In this document: piece by piece, positions 1 through 5,399 of the stretch
How positions within the stretch are numbered: the stretch's first letter is position 1
How the letters are laid out: every line of letters begins with the position of its first letter
Source of the DNA: Erysipelotrichaceae bacterium
Lineage (GTDB): Bacteria; Bacillota_I; Bacilli_A; Erysipelotrichales; Erysipelotrichaceae
NCBI GenBank assembly: GCA_021442745.1
Contig: JABUSI010000324.1
Location: forward strand, 1-5,399
DNA length: 5,399 bases
Direction of reading: 5' to 3'
Made by a program: the position numbers and the translations under genes
The notes under the pieces: model-generated
Told to the model about the DNA's origin: nothing
The model's database searches: none
The model's input: the letters and a program-made list of their open reading frames with translations, nothing else

Positions 1-842
1 TATGCTGGTACAACACAACGTTTTCCTACAACCTGGATATCTGCAGAATACAGGATGTTTCCCGGTGTAAAACCGATGCGGTAAACGTCATCGACTGCAC
101 CGGCATCACCATGCAGGATTTTACCATCGGCAAAGTAAGCAGCGTATGCGGCGAAAGCGCCTTCCGATACCTGGAAGCTGCCATTCACGATGCCATCGAA
201 CATAAAATCAGCGCCATCGTTACAGCACCTCTCAACAAGGAAGCGCTCCATCTGGCCGGACACAACTATGCCGGTCACACCGAAATCCTGGCTGACTTAA
301 CAGATACGAAAGACTATTCCATGATGCTCTGGTCCGACAAACTGAAAACCATTCACGTCACTACGCACTGTTCCCTGCGCGAAGCCTGTGACCGATGCAA
401 GAAGGACCGCATTGTCAGAGTCACTCGTTTAGCCGCCCAAACCCTCCTGCAAGCCGGTATCAATCACTATCGGATAGCGGTTGCGGGACTCAATCCGCAT
501 GCCGGCGAAAACGGGTTGTTCGGAACGGAAGAAACCGAGGAAATCCTTCCCGCAATCCGACAGCTTCAATCCGAAGGCATAAACGCAGAAGGACCGTTTC
601 CGCCCGATACCGTCTATCTGCGGTGTTACAAGGGAGAATTTGACCTCGTTGTTTCCATGTATCATGACCAGGGACACATTCCGCTGAAACTGCTGGCCTT
701 CCATGACGGCATCAACATGACCGTCGGCTTACCGTTTATCCGTACCAGTGTCGACCACGGAACCGCCTTTGACATTGCCGGCAAAAACATTGCCCGGCCG
801 GACAGTATGCTTCAGGCCATCAAAGCGGCACTGCGTTTTTAA
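1..842 (+). CDS. pdxA: PdxA-family 4-phosphate dehydrogenase, PdxA2-like (5' end outside window)
   Basis: The reading frame is open from base 3 to the TAA at 840-842, giving 279 residues. The family is usually about 330 residues, so roughly the first 50 lie upstream of the window; the ATG at 111 is internal. PdxA enzymes are cytoplasmic, metal-dependent NAD(P) dehydrogenases that oxidise and decarboxylate a 4-phosphorylated hydroxy acid. The three metal-binding histidines known for E. coli PdxA are visible in TTHCSLRE (His at 366-368), NPHAGE (498-500) and YHDQG (663-665). TAPLNKE, GHTEI and SVDHGTAFDIAG are also intact. The segment with HVTTHCSLREACDR and AGHNYAGHTEI resembles the PdxA2 branch, which acts on D-threonate or D-erythronate 4-phosphate and yields dihydroxyacetone phosphate, more than the vitamin B6 enzyme. 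PdxA2 genes usually sit beside a DUF1537 four-carbon acid sugar kinase; if present it must lie upstream. The family is certain, the substrate is inferred. Confidence 0.93.
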   Translation, partial: CWYNTTFSYNLDICRIQDVSRCKTDAVNVIDCTGITMQDFTIGKVSSVCGESAFRYLEAAIHDAIEHKISAIVTAPLNKEALHLAGHNYAGHTEILADLTDTKDYSMMLWSDKLKTIHVTTHCSLREACDRCKKDRIVRVTRLAAQTLLQAGINHYRIAVAGLNPHAGENGLFGTEETEEILPAIRQLQSEGINAEGPFPPDTVYLRCYKGEFDLVVSMYHDQGHIPLKLLAFHDGINMTVGLPFIRTSVDHGTAFDIAGKNIARPDSMLQAIKAALRF

Positions 843-847
843 CTGAA

Positions 848-893
848 AATCCCTGTTTTTTCTCCATTTTAGGAAAAGACAAACGCAGGGATT
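848..893 (+). other. Inverted repeat / imperfect hairpin between pdxA and fba
   Basis: AATCCCTG at 848-855 is exactly repeated in inverse at 886-893 (CAGGGATT). Weaker pairing continues inward (T858-T860 with A881-A883; T863-C865 with G872-A874) to a loop around ATTTTA. It starts six bases after the dehydrogenase stop codon, where a terminator would be expected. On the + strand no T tract follows it, so it is not a standard intrinsic terminator in that direction. The right arm lies inside the spacer of the predicted aldolase promoter. It may be a weak terminator, an mRNA 3'-end stabiliser or an operator; the sequence does not decide. Confidence 0.5.
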
Positions 894-909
894 AGTGATA
901 GAATAGAAT
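876..909 (+). promoter_or_regulatory. Predicted fba promoter
   Basis: A -35-like AAGACA (876-881, four of six matches to TTGACA) is followed by a 17-base spacer and an extended -10, TGA-TAGAAT (896-904). A second TAGAAT overlaps at 904-909. Transcription would begin near 911 and give a leader of only about 23 bases. The ribosome binding site AGGAGA (919-924) lies nine bases before the ATG. The spacer contains the right arm of the inverted repeat. This is a by-eye prediction. Confidence 0.5.
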
Positions 910-933
910 TACGAAAAAAGGAGAAATATTTAT

Positions 934-1899
934 ATGCCATTAGTAACAACTAAAGAAATGTTTGAAAAAGCGTATGAAGGCGGCTATGCAATCGGTGCTT
1001 TCAACGTAAACAACATGGAAATCATTCAAGGTATTACAGAAGCTTGTAAAGAATGCAACGCTCCGGTAATCCTGCAGGTATCCAAAGGTGCAAGAGCTTA
1101 CGCAAACCGTACATACCTTGTTAAGCTGGTAGAAGCTGCTGTTATTGAAACAGGTCTTCCTATTGCTTTGCACCTGGACCACGGTGACAGTTTCGAAACC
1201 TGTAAGTCATGTATCGATGACGGTTTCACATCTGTTATGATCGATGCTTCCAGCAAGCCGTTTGAAGAAAACATCGAAATCACACGTAAGGTTGTTGAAT
1301 ATGCTCATGCTCACGGTGTAGTAGTAGAAGCTGAATTAGGTACTCTGGCCGGTGTGGAAGATGAAGTATGCGTATCTGCAGAAGATTCTTCTTATACACG
1401 TCCGGAAGACGTTGAAGAATTCGTAAGAAGAACAGGTTGCGACTCTTTAGCAATCGCTATCGGTACTTCTCACGGTGCTTACAAGTTCAAACCGGAACAA
1501 TGCACACGCGATGAAAACGGTGTATTGGTACCTCCACCACTGCGTTTCGACATTCTGGAAGAAGTTTCCAAGCGTTTGCCTGGATTCCCTATCGTACTGC
1601 ACGGTTCTTCCTCTGTTCCGCAGGAATGGGTTAAGGTTATCAACGAAAACGGCGGTAACATGCCGAATGCCGTAGGTGTTCCTGAATCTCAATTGCGTCA
1701 GGCTGCTTCCTTGTCCGTATGTAAGATCAACATCGACTCTGACTTGCGTTTAGCTATGACCGGTTCTATCCGTCAGCATTTCGCTGAACATCCGGATCAT
1801 TTCGACCCACGTCAGTATCTGAAGCCGGCAAGAGAAAACATCAAGGCATTGGTTAAGCATAAATTAGTCAACGTTCTGGGTTGCGACAACAAGATTTAA
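934..1899 (+). CDS. fba: Class II fructose-1,6-bisphosphate aldolase
   Basis: This 321-residue cytoplasmic, zinc-dependent enzyme cleaves fructose 1,6-bisphosphate to dihydroxyacetone phosphate and glyceraldehyde 3-phosphate, and runs in reverse in gluconeogenesis. The single-domain TIM-barrel signatures are complete. LHLDHGD (residues 79-85) holds the catalytic Asp82 and zinc ligand His83. VEAELGTLAG (131-140) follows. GTSHGAYK has zinc ligand His180, and VLHGSSSVP has His223. KINIDSDLR (264-272) is the substrate-binding strand; the acidic NID-D pattern favours fructose-bisphosphate over the tagatose-bisphosphate aldolases. The length and the HGSSSVP form fit the shorter bacterial type also seen in Helicobacter. 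The start is supported by AGGAGA nine bases upstream. It has its own likely promoter and a strong terminator, so it is probably monocistronic. Codons are strongly biased (mostly CGT for arginine with no CGG, and mostly GGT for glycine), unlike its neighbours, as expected for an abundant glycolytic enzyme. Confidence 0.96.
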   Translation: MPLVTTKEMFEKAYEGGYAIGAFNVNNMEIIQGITEACKECNAPVILQVSKGARAYANRTYLVKLVEAAVIETGLPIALHLDHGDSFETCKSCIDDGFTSVMIDASSKPFEENIEITRKVVEYAHAHGVVVEAELGTLAGVEDEVCVSAEDSSYTRPEDVEEFVRRTGCDSLAIAIGTSHGAYKFKPEQCTRDENGVLVPPPLRFDILEEVSKRLPGFPIVLHGSSSVPQEWVKVINENGGNMPNAVGVPESQLRQAASLSVCKINIDSDLRLAMTGSIRQHFAEHPDHFDPRQYLKPARENIKALVKHKLVNVLGCDNKI

Positions 1900-1908
1900 T
1901 ATCTCATG

Positions 1909-1935
1909 AGGGAAGCGGAAAGCTTCCCTTTTTTT
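1909..1935 (+). terminator. Intrinsic terminator of fba
   Basis: The arms GGGAAGC (1910-1916) and GCTTCCC (1922-1928) pair perfectly around the five-base loop GGAAA, with an extra A-T pair at 1909/1929. Seven Ts follow (1929-1935). The hairpin begins ten bases after the aldolase stop codon, so it fits a rho-independent terminator that separates fba from the TPR/DUF4037 unit. Confidence 0.93.
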
Positions 1936-1965
1936 CGGTTAATTTCCGTATTCTTTCCAAAGGGG

Positions 1966-1976
1966 TATGCTAAAAT
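1966..1976 (+). promoter_or_regulatory. Predicted promoter of the TPR/DUF4037 unit (extended -10)
   Basis: TATGCTAAAAT contains an extended -10 (TGC directly before TAAAAT at 1971-1976). No good -35 hexamer lies 16-18 bases upstream, where the sequence is GTATTC or similar, so the extended TG would have to compensate. It sits after the fba terminator and about 34 bases before the TPR start codon, with AAGGAGA at 1994-2000 as ribosome binding site. Independent, probably modest, expression is inferred. Confidence 0.55.
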
Positions 1977-2009
1977 AGTGAGGAGTATACTGTAAGGAGA
2001 CTTGCGAAT

Positions 2010-2828
2010 ATGAGTGATTATCTGAAAAAAGAAGATTATGAGGAACCTTGCTGTCCTCTGCAAATGAAAAAAACCGGTGAACGGATACCGATGATGCGGG
2101 TGATTGAAACCCTGGATATGTATCAGGATCAGAAGAACTTCACGGCGGCCGAACGGCATCTGAAATACTGGCTGGAAGAAGCCAGACGGGTACACGATAC
2201 CCAGGGAAAGCTGTCCGTACTGAATGAGCAGATCGGATTCTACCGCAAACAGGGGCAGAAAACAGAATGTCTGCAAGCCATCGAAGGTGCCCTGTCCACG
2301 CTGAAAGAAATCAAAACGACCGATTCTGCCATCTACGGAACCACGTTAGTCAACGCGGCTACGGGTTACAAAGCATGCGGAATGCCGGAAGAAGCTATGC
2401 CGCTGTATCGCCGGGCACAGGAAGCATACGAAGCCATCCTGGAACCGAACGATGGCAGAACCGGCGCTTTATACAACAACATGGCACTGGCATTAACCGA
2501 ACTGAAACAATACCGGGAAGCCGAAGCGTACTATTTCAAAGCCATCGAGATTATGAAACATCAGCAATACGGTGAACTGGAACAAGCCATCACCTATCTG
2601 AATCTTGCCGATCTGCTGAACGATGAAATCGGCTTGCTGGAAGCGGATGAAAAGATTAACGAATACGTACACCTGGCATACGATTTACTGGATACCCCGG
2701 GTATCCCGCGAAACGGCTATTATGCTTTCGTTGCCGAAAAATGTGCCGACGTATTCGGTTACTACGGATTCTTTGTGATGAAAAACGAATTAACGGAAAG
2801 AGCGAGAGAGATTTATGAACGGGCTTGA
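2010..2828 (+). CDS. Tetratricopeptide-repeat protein, function unknown
   Basis: The 272-residue protein has no signal peptide or membrane segment and is probably cytoplasmic. Helix-pair repeats of the TPR type are visible at about residues 66-100, 108-142, 151-185 and 192-224. The third is the clearest: GALYNNMALALTELKQYREAEAYYFKAIEI has the typical small and aromatic spacing. TPR arrays bind partner proteins or peptides; no catalytic motif is seen. The N-terminus carries a Cys-Cys pair (EEPCCPL, residues 11-17), and the tail (about 236-272) leaves the repeat pattern and contains CADVFGYYGFF. From memory, homologues of similar length occur in Clostridia and Streptococcus relatives beside a DUF4037 gene, but no function is known to me. 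The ATG at 2010 follows AAGGAGA with nine bases between. The end overlaps the next gene by 14 bases, which implies translational coupling and a shared role with it. Confidence 0.88.
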   Translation: MSDYLKKEDYEEPCCPLQMKKTGERIPMMRVIETLDMYQDQKNFTAAERHLKYWLEEARRVHDTQGKLSVLNEQIGFYRKQGQKTECLQAIEGALSTLKEIKTTDSAIYGTTLVNAATGYKACGMPEEAMPLYRRAQEAYEAILEPNDGRTGALYNNMALALTELKQYREAEAYYFKAIEIMKHQQYGELEQAITYLNLADLLNDEIGLLEADEKINEYVHLAYDLLDTPGIPRNGYYAFVAEKCADVFGYYGFFVMKNELTERAREIYERA

Positions 2829-3762
2829 GATCGCAAAAGAGTACTATGAACAATACGGAAAACCGATGCTGGAAGCCGAGTTTTCCGACATTTTACCGCT
2901 GTTAGCCGTCGGATTTGTCGGAAGCGGATCCGAACGGTTCGGGTTTGACGATGAAATTTCCCGTGATCACGATTTTGAACCGGGATTCTGCATCTTTTTA
3001 CCGGACGAACAATACATCGACAGTAAAACGGAATTCAAGCTGGAACGGGCATATTCCCGGTTACCGAAGGAATTCAAGGGATTGAAACGCCAGGGAGTTT
3101 CTCCGGTCGGAGGAAACCGCAACGGCATCATCCGTACCGCAGATTTCTACCGGAATGCCATCGGTTGTCCAGACGGGAACCTGACTCTTCCGCAATGGCT
3201 GGAATTACCGGACTACGCGCTGGCAGAAGCCGTCAACGGGGAAGTGTTCTACGACGGATTCGGCGAATTCACCGACATCCGCAACAAGCTGATCCACATG
3301 CCGGAAGACATCCGTCTGAAACGATTGGCCGGAAACCTGTTAATCATGGCCCAGGCCGGTCAATACAACTACCAGAGATGTCTTGACCACAACGAACCGG
3401 AAGCCGCACAATTCGCCTGTAACGAGTTTGTTGACGCTGCCATGAAAACCGTCTTCCTGTTACACAACCGATACCAGCCATACTACAAATGGAGCTTCCG
3501 TGCCCTGCGTCAGATCGAAGGACGGGAATTACTGGCCGAACGGTTATCTTTCATCCTGTTAGGCGATCACAGCGACAAAGCCATCGCCGAGGAAAAGTTC
3601 TACATGATTGAAGACGTTGCCTCCGAGATCATTGCCGAGCTGCACAAACAGGAAATCACCGATGCTATCTGCGGCGATCTGGAAAAACATGCCTACTCCG
3701 TCAACGACCGCATCAAAGACGGCGACATCCGGAATTTACACATTTTAACTGCCATACAGTAA
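2815..3762 (+). CDS. DUF4037 protein, predicted nucleotidyltransferase
   Basis: This 315-residue soluble protein matches what I recall of the DUF4037 family, full length. Near the N-terminus, residues 36-53 hold a Gly-Ser turn (GSGSE) followed by GFDDEISRDHD. A GS turn followed by paired acidic residues (here Asp51 and Asp53, with Asp45/Asp46/Glu47 nearby) is the pattern of polymerase-beta-like nucleotidyltransferases, which transfer a nucleotide to a small molecule, protein or RNA. Conserved-looking blocks follow at SPVGGNRNG (96-104), NGEVFYDGFGEFTDIRNKL (141-159) and QAGQYNYQRCLDH (180-192). The remainder, about 160-300, is mostly helical, comparable to the helical domains that accompany such enzymes. 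The start follows a purine-rich site (GAGAGAG near 2804-2810) inside the end of the TPR gene. The 14-base overlap suggests the two proteins are made together. A hairpin terminator follows directly. The family call is firm; the catalytic activity is inferred and the substrate unknown. Confidence 0.88.
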   Translation: MNGLEIAKEYYEQYGKPMLEAEFSDILPLLAVGFVGSGSERFGFDDEISRDHDFEPGFCIFLPDEQYIDSKTEFKLERAYSRLPKEFKGLKRQGVSPVGGNRNGIIRTADFYRNAIGCPDGNLTLPQWLELPDYALAEAVNGEVFYDGFGEFTDIRNKLIHMPEDIRLKRLAGNLLIMAQAGQYNYQRCLDHNEPEAAQFACNEFVDAAMKTVFLLHNRYQPYYKWSFRALRQIEGRELLAERLSFILLGDHSDKAIAEEKFYMIEDVASEIIAELHKQEITDAICGDLEKHAYSVNDRIKDGDIRNLHILTAIQ

Positions 3763-3792
3763 AAAGGAGCATTTCTGCTCCTTTTCGTTTTT
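3762..3792. terminator. Bidirectional intrinsic terminator between convergent genes
   Basis: AAAAGGAGCA (3762-3771) and TGCTCCTTTT (3776-3785) form a perfect 10-bp stem with a TTTC loop. On the + strand it is followed by CG and five Ts (3788-3792). On the - strand the A run at 3761-3765 supplies a T tract. It starts at the last base of the DUF4037 stop codon and ends at the stop codon of the peptidase gene, so one hairpin probably serves both convergent genes. Confidence 0.9.
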
Positions 3793-4960
3793 ATAAGTTT
3801 TTGGAAAAATCAATCTCAAACAAGTCCCTCGGGAACTTTGTCAATGATACCGCACCGTCTTCGGTAACCAGTACCATATCTTCCACTCTCATATAGCCTT
3901 CGTTTCTGAAGAACATCTTCGGTTCGGAACAGAAAATCATACCCGGCTGTAAAATCAGATCGCTCGTATTGATTAAAAACGGCAGTTCATGTACTTCCAT
4001 ACCGATGTGGTGACCGTTTCCGCCCCGTTCTTCCCGTTTGAACCGCAGATATTCGTAATACCCCAGTTCTTCCGCCTTATCGCAGATATACCCGTACAGA
4101 TCACCGAACCGCGTCACACCCGGTTTAATCTGCGATATCATGTATTCCTGTGCTGCCTGCAATGCCGCATACCCGTTCTTTACCAGTTCCGGAGCCTTAC
4201 CGCAATACACCGTTCTTCCCCAGTCGGAACAGTATCCCTGGTCCATATACCCGATGTCAAACGCAATCATCGTACCATCCGTTAACACTCTGTCGTTTTC
4301 AAACGGTTCGATTGCCTGGGCATTTTCCGTATCTCTCGTCTTGAATCCGCAGGTCGGTGAGAACGATAAGTCCTGCATCCCGTGCTGCAGACCGTAATTG
4401 ACAATCATCCGTTCCGCTTCCCACATCGTCATACCCGGCTTCAGATGCTTGCAGACGTACATTACCGCATCATCCGTAAACTTTGCCAGATGTGCCATAT
4501 GTTCGATTTCCTTTTCGTCTTTAATCCGACGGATATCGATAAACAGTTCTTCCACCATCGTAACGGTAATTTCCGGATCCACCTGTTTCAGTGCCTCCGT
4601 AATCCACTTGTCGCAATATCTTCCGATACCGATATTCTTACCGTCCACAATCCGTGTCAGTTCGTCTTCAAACTGATCGTAATAACTCACAACCACTTCA
4701 TTCAGAAGCGTATTCACCGTATCCCTGTGCTTCGGAATCGTCAGAATCGTTGATTTTCCTTCCTTGTTCACATACACCAGTGCTTCCGGCATCACGGACG
4801 CTCCCGCGATTTCCGCATCAATGACGAAACAATTCCGCTGATAAAAACAGCTGTGGGATTCCGTCAGATACTCGAAATTCGGACTTAACGCAAACAATAC
4901 GCCATCCAGACCCGTATCCCGGATTACCTTCATGCACTTTTCTCTTCTTGCGCTCAACAT
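3791..4960 (-). CDS. M24 family metallopeptidase (creatinase/prolidase-like)
   Basis: The 389-residue cytoplasmic protein has a creatinase-type N-terminal domain (about residues 5-140) and a pita-bread catalytic domain (about 150-380). The family mostly contains Xaa-Pro aminopeptidases and dipeptidases using two metal ions, plus non-peptidases such as creatinase. All five metal ligands are visible: Asp235 (AFDIG), Asp246 (CSDWGRT), His317 (GNGHHIG), Glu346 (CSEP) and Glu360 (RVED). The second active-site histidine is His324 in EVHELP. The histidine expected 17 residues before the first metal ligand (His243 in E. coli aminopeptidase P) is replaced by Glu218, and there is no histidine between residues 194 and 316. 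Substrate specificity may therefore differ from Xaa-Pro peptidases. The start is supported by AAGGGGGAG on the minus strand (4968-4976), seven bases before the ATG. The gene stands alone, convergent with the DUF4037 gene and divergent from the acetyltransferase gene. Confidence 0.92.
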   Translation of the reverse strand: MLSARREKCMKVIRDTGLDGVLFALSPNFEYLTESHSCFYQRNCFVIDAEIAGASVMPEALVYVNKEGKSTILTIPKHRDTVNTLLNEVVVSYYDQFEDELTRIVDGKNIGIGRYCDKWITEALKQVDPEITVTMVEELFIDIRRIKDEKEIEHMAHLAKFTDDAVMYVCKHLKPGMTMWEAERMIVNYGLQHGMQDLSFSPTCGFKTRDTENAQAIEPFENDRVLTDGTMIAFDIGYMDQGYCSDWGRTVYCGKAPELVKNGYAALQAAQEYMISQIKPGVTRFGDLYGYICDKAEELGYYEYLRFKREERGGNGHHIGMEVHELPFLINTSDLILQPGMIFCSEPKMFFRNEGYMRVEDMVLVTEDGAVSLTKFPRDLFEIDFSKNL

Positions 4961-4989
4961 ACTTATTCTCCCCCTTGATTTATGGGAAA

Positions 4990-5018
4990 ATTATACTCCT
5001 TTTTCTGTCATATTACAG
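4990..5018 (-). promoter_or_regulatory. Predicted promoter of the M24 peptidase gene
   Basis: Reading the minus strand, a perfect -10 TATAAT occupies 4995-4990. A weak -35, CTGTAA (5018-5013, three of six matches), lies 17 bases upstream. Transcription would start about 25 bases before the start codon. The -35 hexamer falls inside the TTACA-GT-TGTAA palindrome, so a protein bound there would be placed to block or alter this promoter. Confidence 0.6.
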
Positions 5019-5024
5019 TTGTAA
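5013..5024. promoter_or_regulatory. Palindrome TTACA-GT-TGTAA, possible operator
   Basis: Two perfect 5-base arms flank the dinucleotide GT in the 111-base region between divergent genes. The core TACAGTTGTA fits TACAnnTGTA, the published box for CopY/BlaI-type winged-helix repressors of Gram-positive bacteria, although other regulator families also use similar arms. It covers the predicted -35 hexamers of both divergent promoters. A short palindrome like this can occur by chance; its position is the main argument. Confidence 0.4.
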
Positions 5025-5046
5025 AGGAAGATTTCAAGAGTAGAAT
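5019..5046 (+). promoter_or_regulatory. Predicted promoter of the acetyltransferase gene
   Basis: TTGTAA (5019-5024, four of six matches to TTGACA) and TAGAAT (5041-5046) are separated by 16 bases. The leader after it is nearly all purine and holds the ribosome binding site AAGGG (5060-5064), seven bases before the ATG at 5072. The -35 is formed largely by the right arm of the palindrome. The same TAGAAT -10 hexamer appears upstream of fba. Confidence 0.5.
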
Positions 5047-5071
5047 AAGAAAAAGAAAGAAGGGACTTTAT

Positions 5072-5399
5072 ATGAACATCCGTCTGGTAAAATTATCACC
5101 TGCATACAAAGAACAGCTTACCGATATGCTGAAAGAATGGACGGACTACAACAATCACCACGACACCAACCATTCCCCATGGGTCATCTTTAAAAACGAT
5201 TATCATGATTTTGACAATTATCTGAAAAACCTGGAATTCACCGAAGACAACCTTCCCGAAGGCTTCGTCCCTTCCTCCGTCTTTTTCTGCCTGGACGAAG
5301 ACTTGAATCAGTTTGTCGGTGCTTTGGAAATCCGCCATTACCTGAATGAAAAACTTCTGAAAGACGGCGGACACATCGGAGACGGCATCCGGCCAAGCC
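5072..5399 (+). CDS. GNAT family N-acetyltransferase (3' end outside window)
   Basis: The frame is open from the ATG at 5072 to the window end, giving 109 residues (MNIRLVKLSPAYKEQLTDM onward). The predicted cytoplasmic enzyme would move an acetyl group from acetyl-CoA to an unidentified amine. The segment at about residues 66-109 matches the predicted acetyltransferases of the COG3981 type: GFVPSSVFFCLDE, then VGALEIRHYLNE, then GGHIGDGIRPS. The last block is the strand leading into the acetyl-CoA pyrophosphate loop (usually RRKGYG-like), which lies just beyond the window. Proteins of this type are about 170 residues long, so about 60 residues are missing. The start is supported by AAGGG seven bases upstream and an adjacent promoter. 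It is divergent from the M24 gene, with which it may share control. Substrate unknown. Confidence 0.88.
   Translation, partial: MNIRLVKLSPAYKEQLTDMLKEWTDYNNHHDTNHSPWVIFKNDYHDFDNYLKNLEFTEDNLPEGFVPSSVFFCLDEDLNQFVGALEIRHYLNEKLLKDGGHIGDGIRPS

Noticed and set aside
111..113. ATG at 111 as the true start of the PdxA protein
   Set aside because: The frame stays open upstream to base 3, and the translation there continues the PdxA family pattern. No ribosome binding site precedes 111.
1896..2276. 126-residue minus-strand open frame across the fba/TPR intergenic region
   Set aside because: It runs antisense through the fba terminator, the promoter and the start of a well-supported TPR gene. No good ribosome binding site or recognisable domain was seen, and the composition looks like a reverse-strand shadow.
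4382..4753. Plus-strand open frames inside the M24 gene (also 3989-4285 and 4398-4676)
   Set aside because: They are antisense to a gene with complete family motifs and have the odd composition (His, Phe and Ile rich) of antisense shadows.
4931..4933. Alternative start of the M24 protein at Met10
   Set aside because: The upstream ATG at 4960 has the much stronger AAGGGGGAG site at the right distance, and its first residues (MLSARREKCM) fit the N-terminal helix of the creatinase domain.
5005..5010. ATGACA on the minus strand as the -35 box of the M24 promoter
   Set aside because: It matches TTGACA at five of six positions but lies only ten or so bases from TATAAT, too close to act as its -35.
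5096..5374. 92-residue minus-strand open frame with hydrophobic Val/Ile runs
   Set aside because: It lies antisense to the GNAT coding sequence, which has a good start site and family motifs. The hydrophobic runs come from reversed Asp/Asn codons.
1..5399. CRISPR array, insertion sequence, tRNA or phage signatures
   Set aside because: No regularly spaced repeats, transposase or integrase motifs, terminal inverted repeats or tRNA-like folds were found on either strand.

Overview
The window looks like a stretch of chromosome from a Bacillota (Firmicutes) bacterium. The evidence is strong purine-rich AGGAG-type ribosome binding sites, extended -10 promoters, compact intrinsic terminators, and proteins that resemble those of Clostridia, Erysipelotrichia or Negativicutes. 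A genus cannot be given from sequence alone. No mobile element, CRISPR array, tRNA or rRNA was seen.

Layout from left to right. (1) Bases 1-842 (+) hold the 3' part of a PdxA-family dehydrogenase, closest by motif to the PdxA2 (D-threonate/D-erythronate 4-phosphate dehydrogenase) branch. (2) Bases 843-933 hold a perfect 8-bp inverted repeat that can fold into a long imperfect hairpin, with a probable promoter overlapping its right half. (3) Bases 934-1899 (+) encode a complete class II fructose-1,6-bisphosphate aldolase with the codon bias of a highly expressed gene, closed by a clear terminator. (4) Bases 2010-3762 (+) hold a two-gene unit with its own promoter: a tetratricopeptide-repeat protein and a DUF4037 protein with a nucleotidyltransferase-like acidic motif, overlapping by 14 bases. 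(5) A hairpin at 3762-3792 probably terminates transcription from both sides. (6) Bases 3791-4960 (-) encode an M24 (creatinase/prolidase-like) metallopeptidase that keeps all five metal ligands but lacks the usual upstream active-site histidine. (7) Bases 4961-5071 form a divergent promoter region centred on the palindrome TTACA-GT-TGTAA. (8) From 5072 (+) runs a GNAT acetyltransferase that is cut off by the window end.

How the genes relate. The dehydrogenase and the aldolase could both feed triose phosphates into glycolysis, because PdxA2 enzymes release dihydroxyacetone phosphate. However, the aldolase has its own promoter and may simply be the housekeeping enzyme. The TPR/DUF4037 pair is the least understood part and the best candidate for an undescribed system: it is tightly coupled, isolated by terminators, and pairs a protein-interaction scaffold with a predicted nucleotidyltransferase. 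The peptidase and acetyltransferase are divergent and may share control through the palindrome between them.
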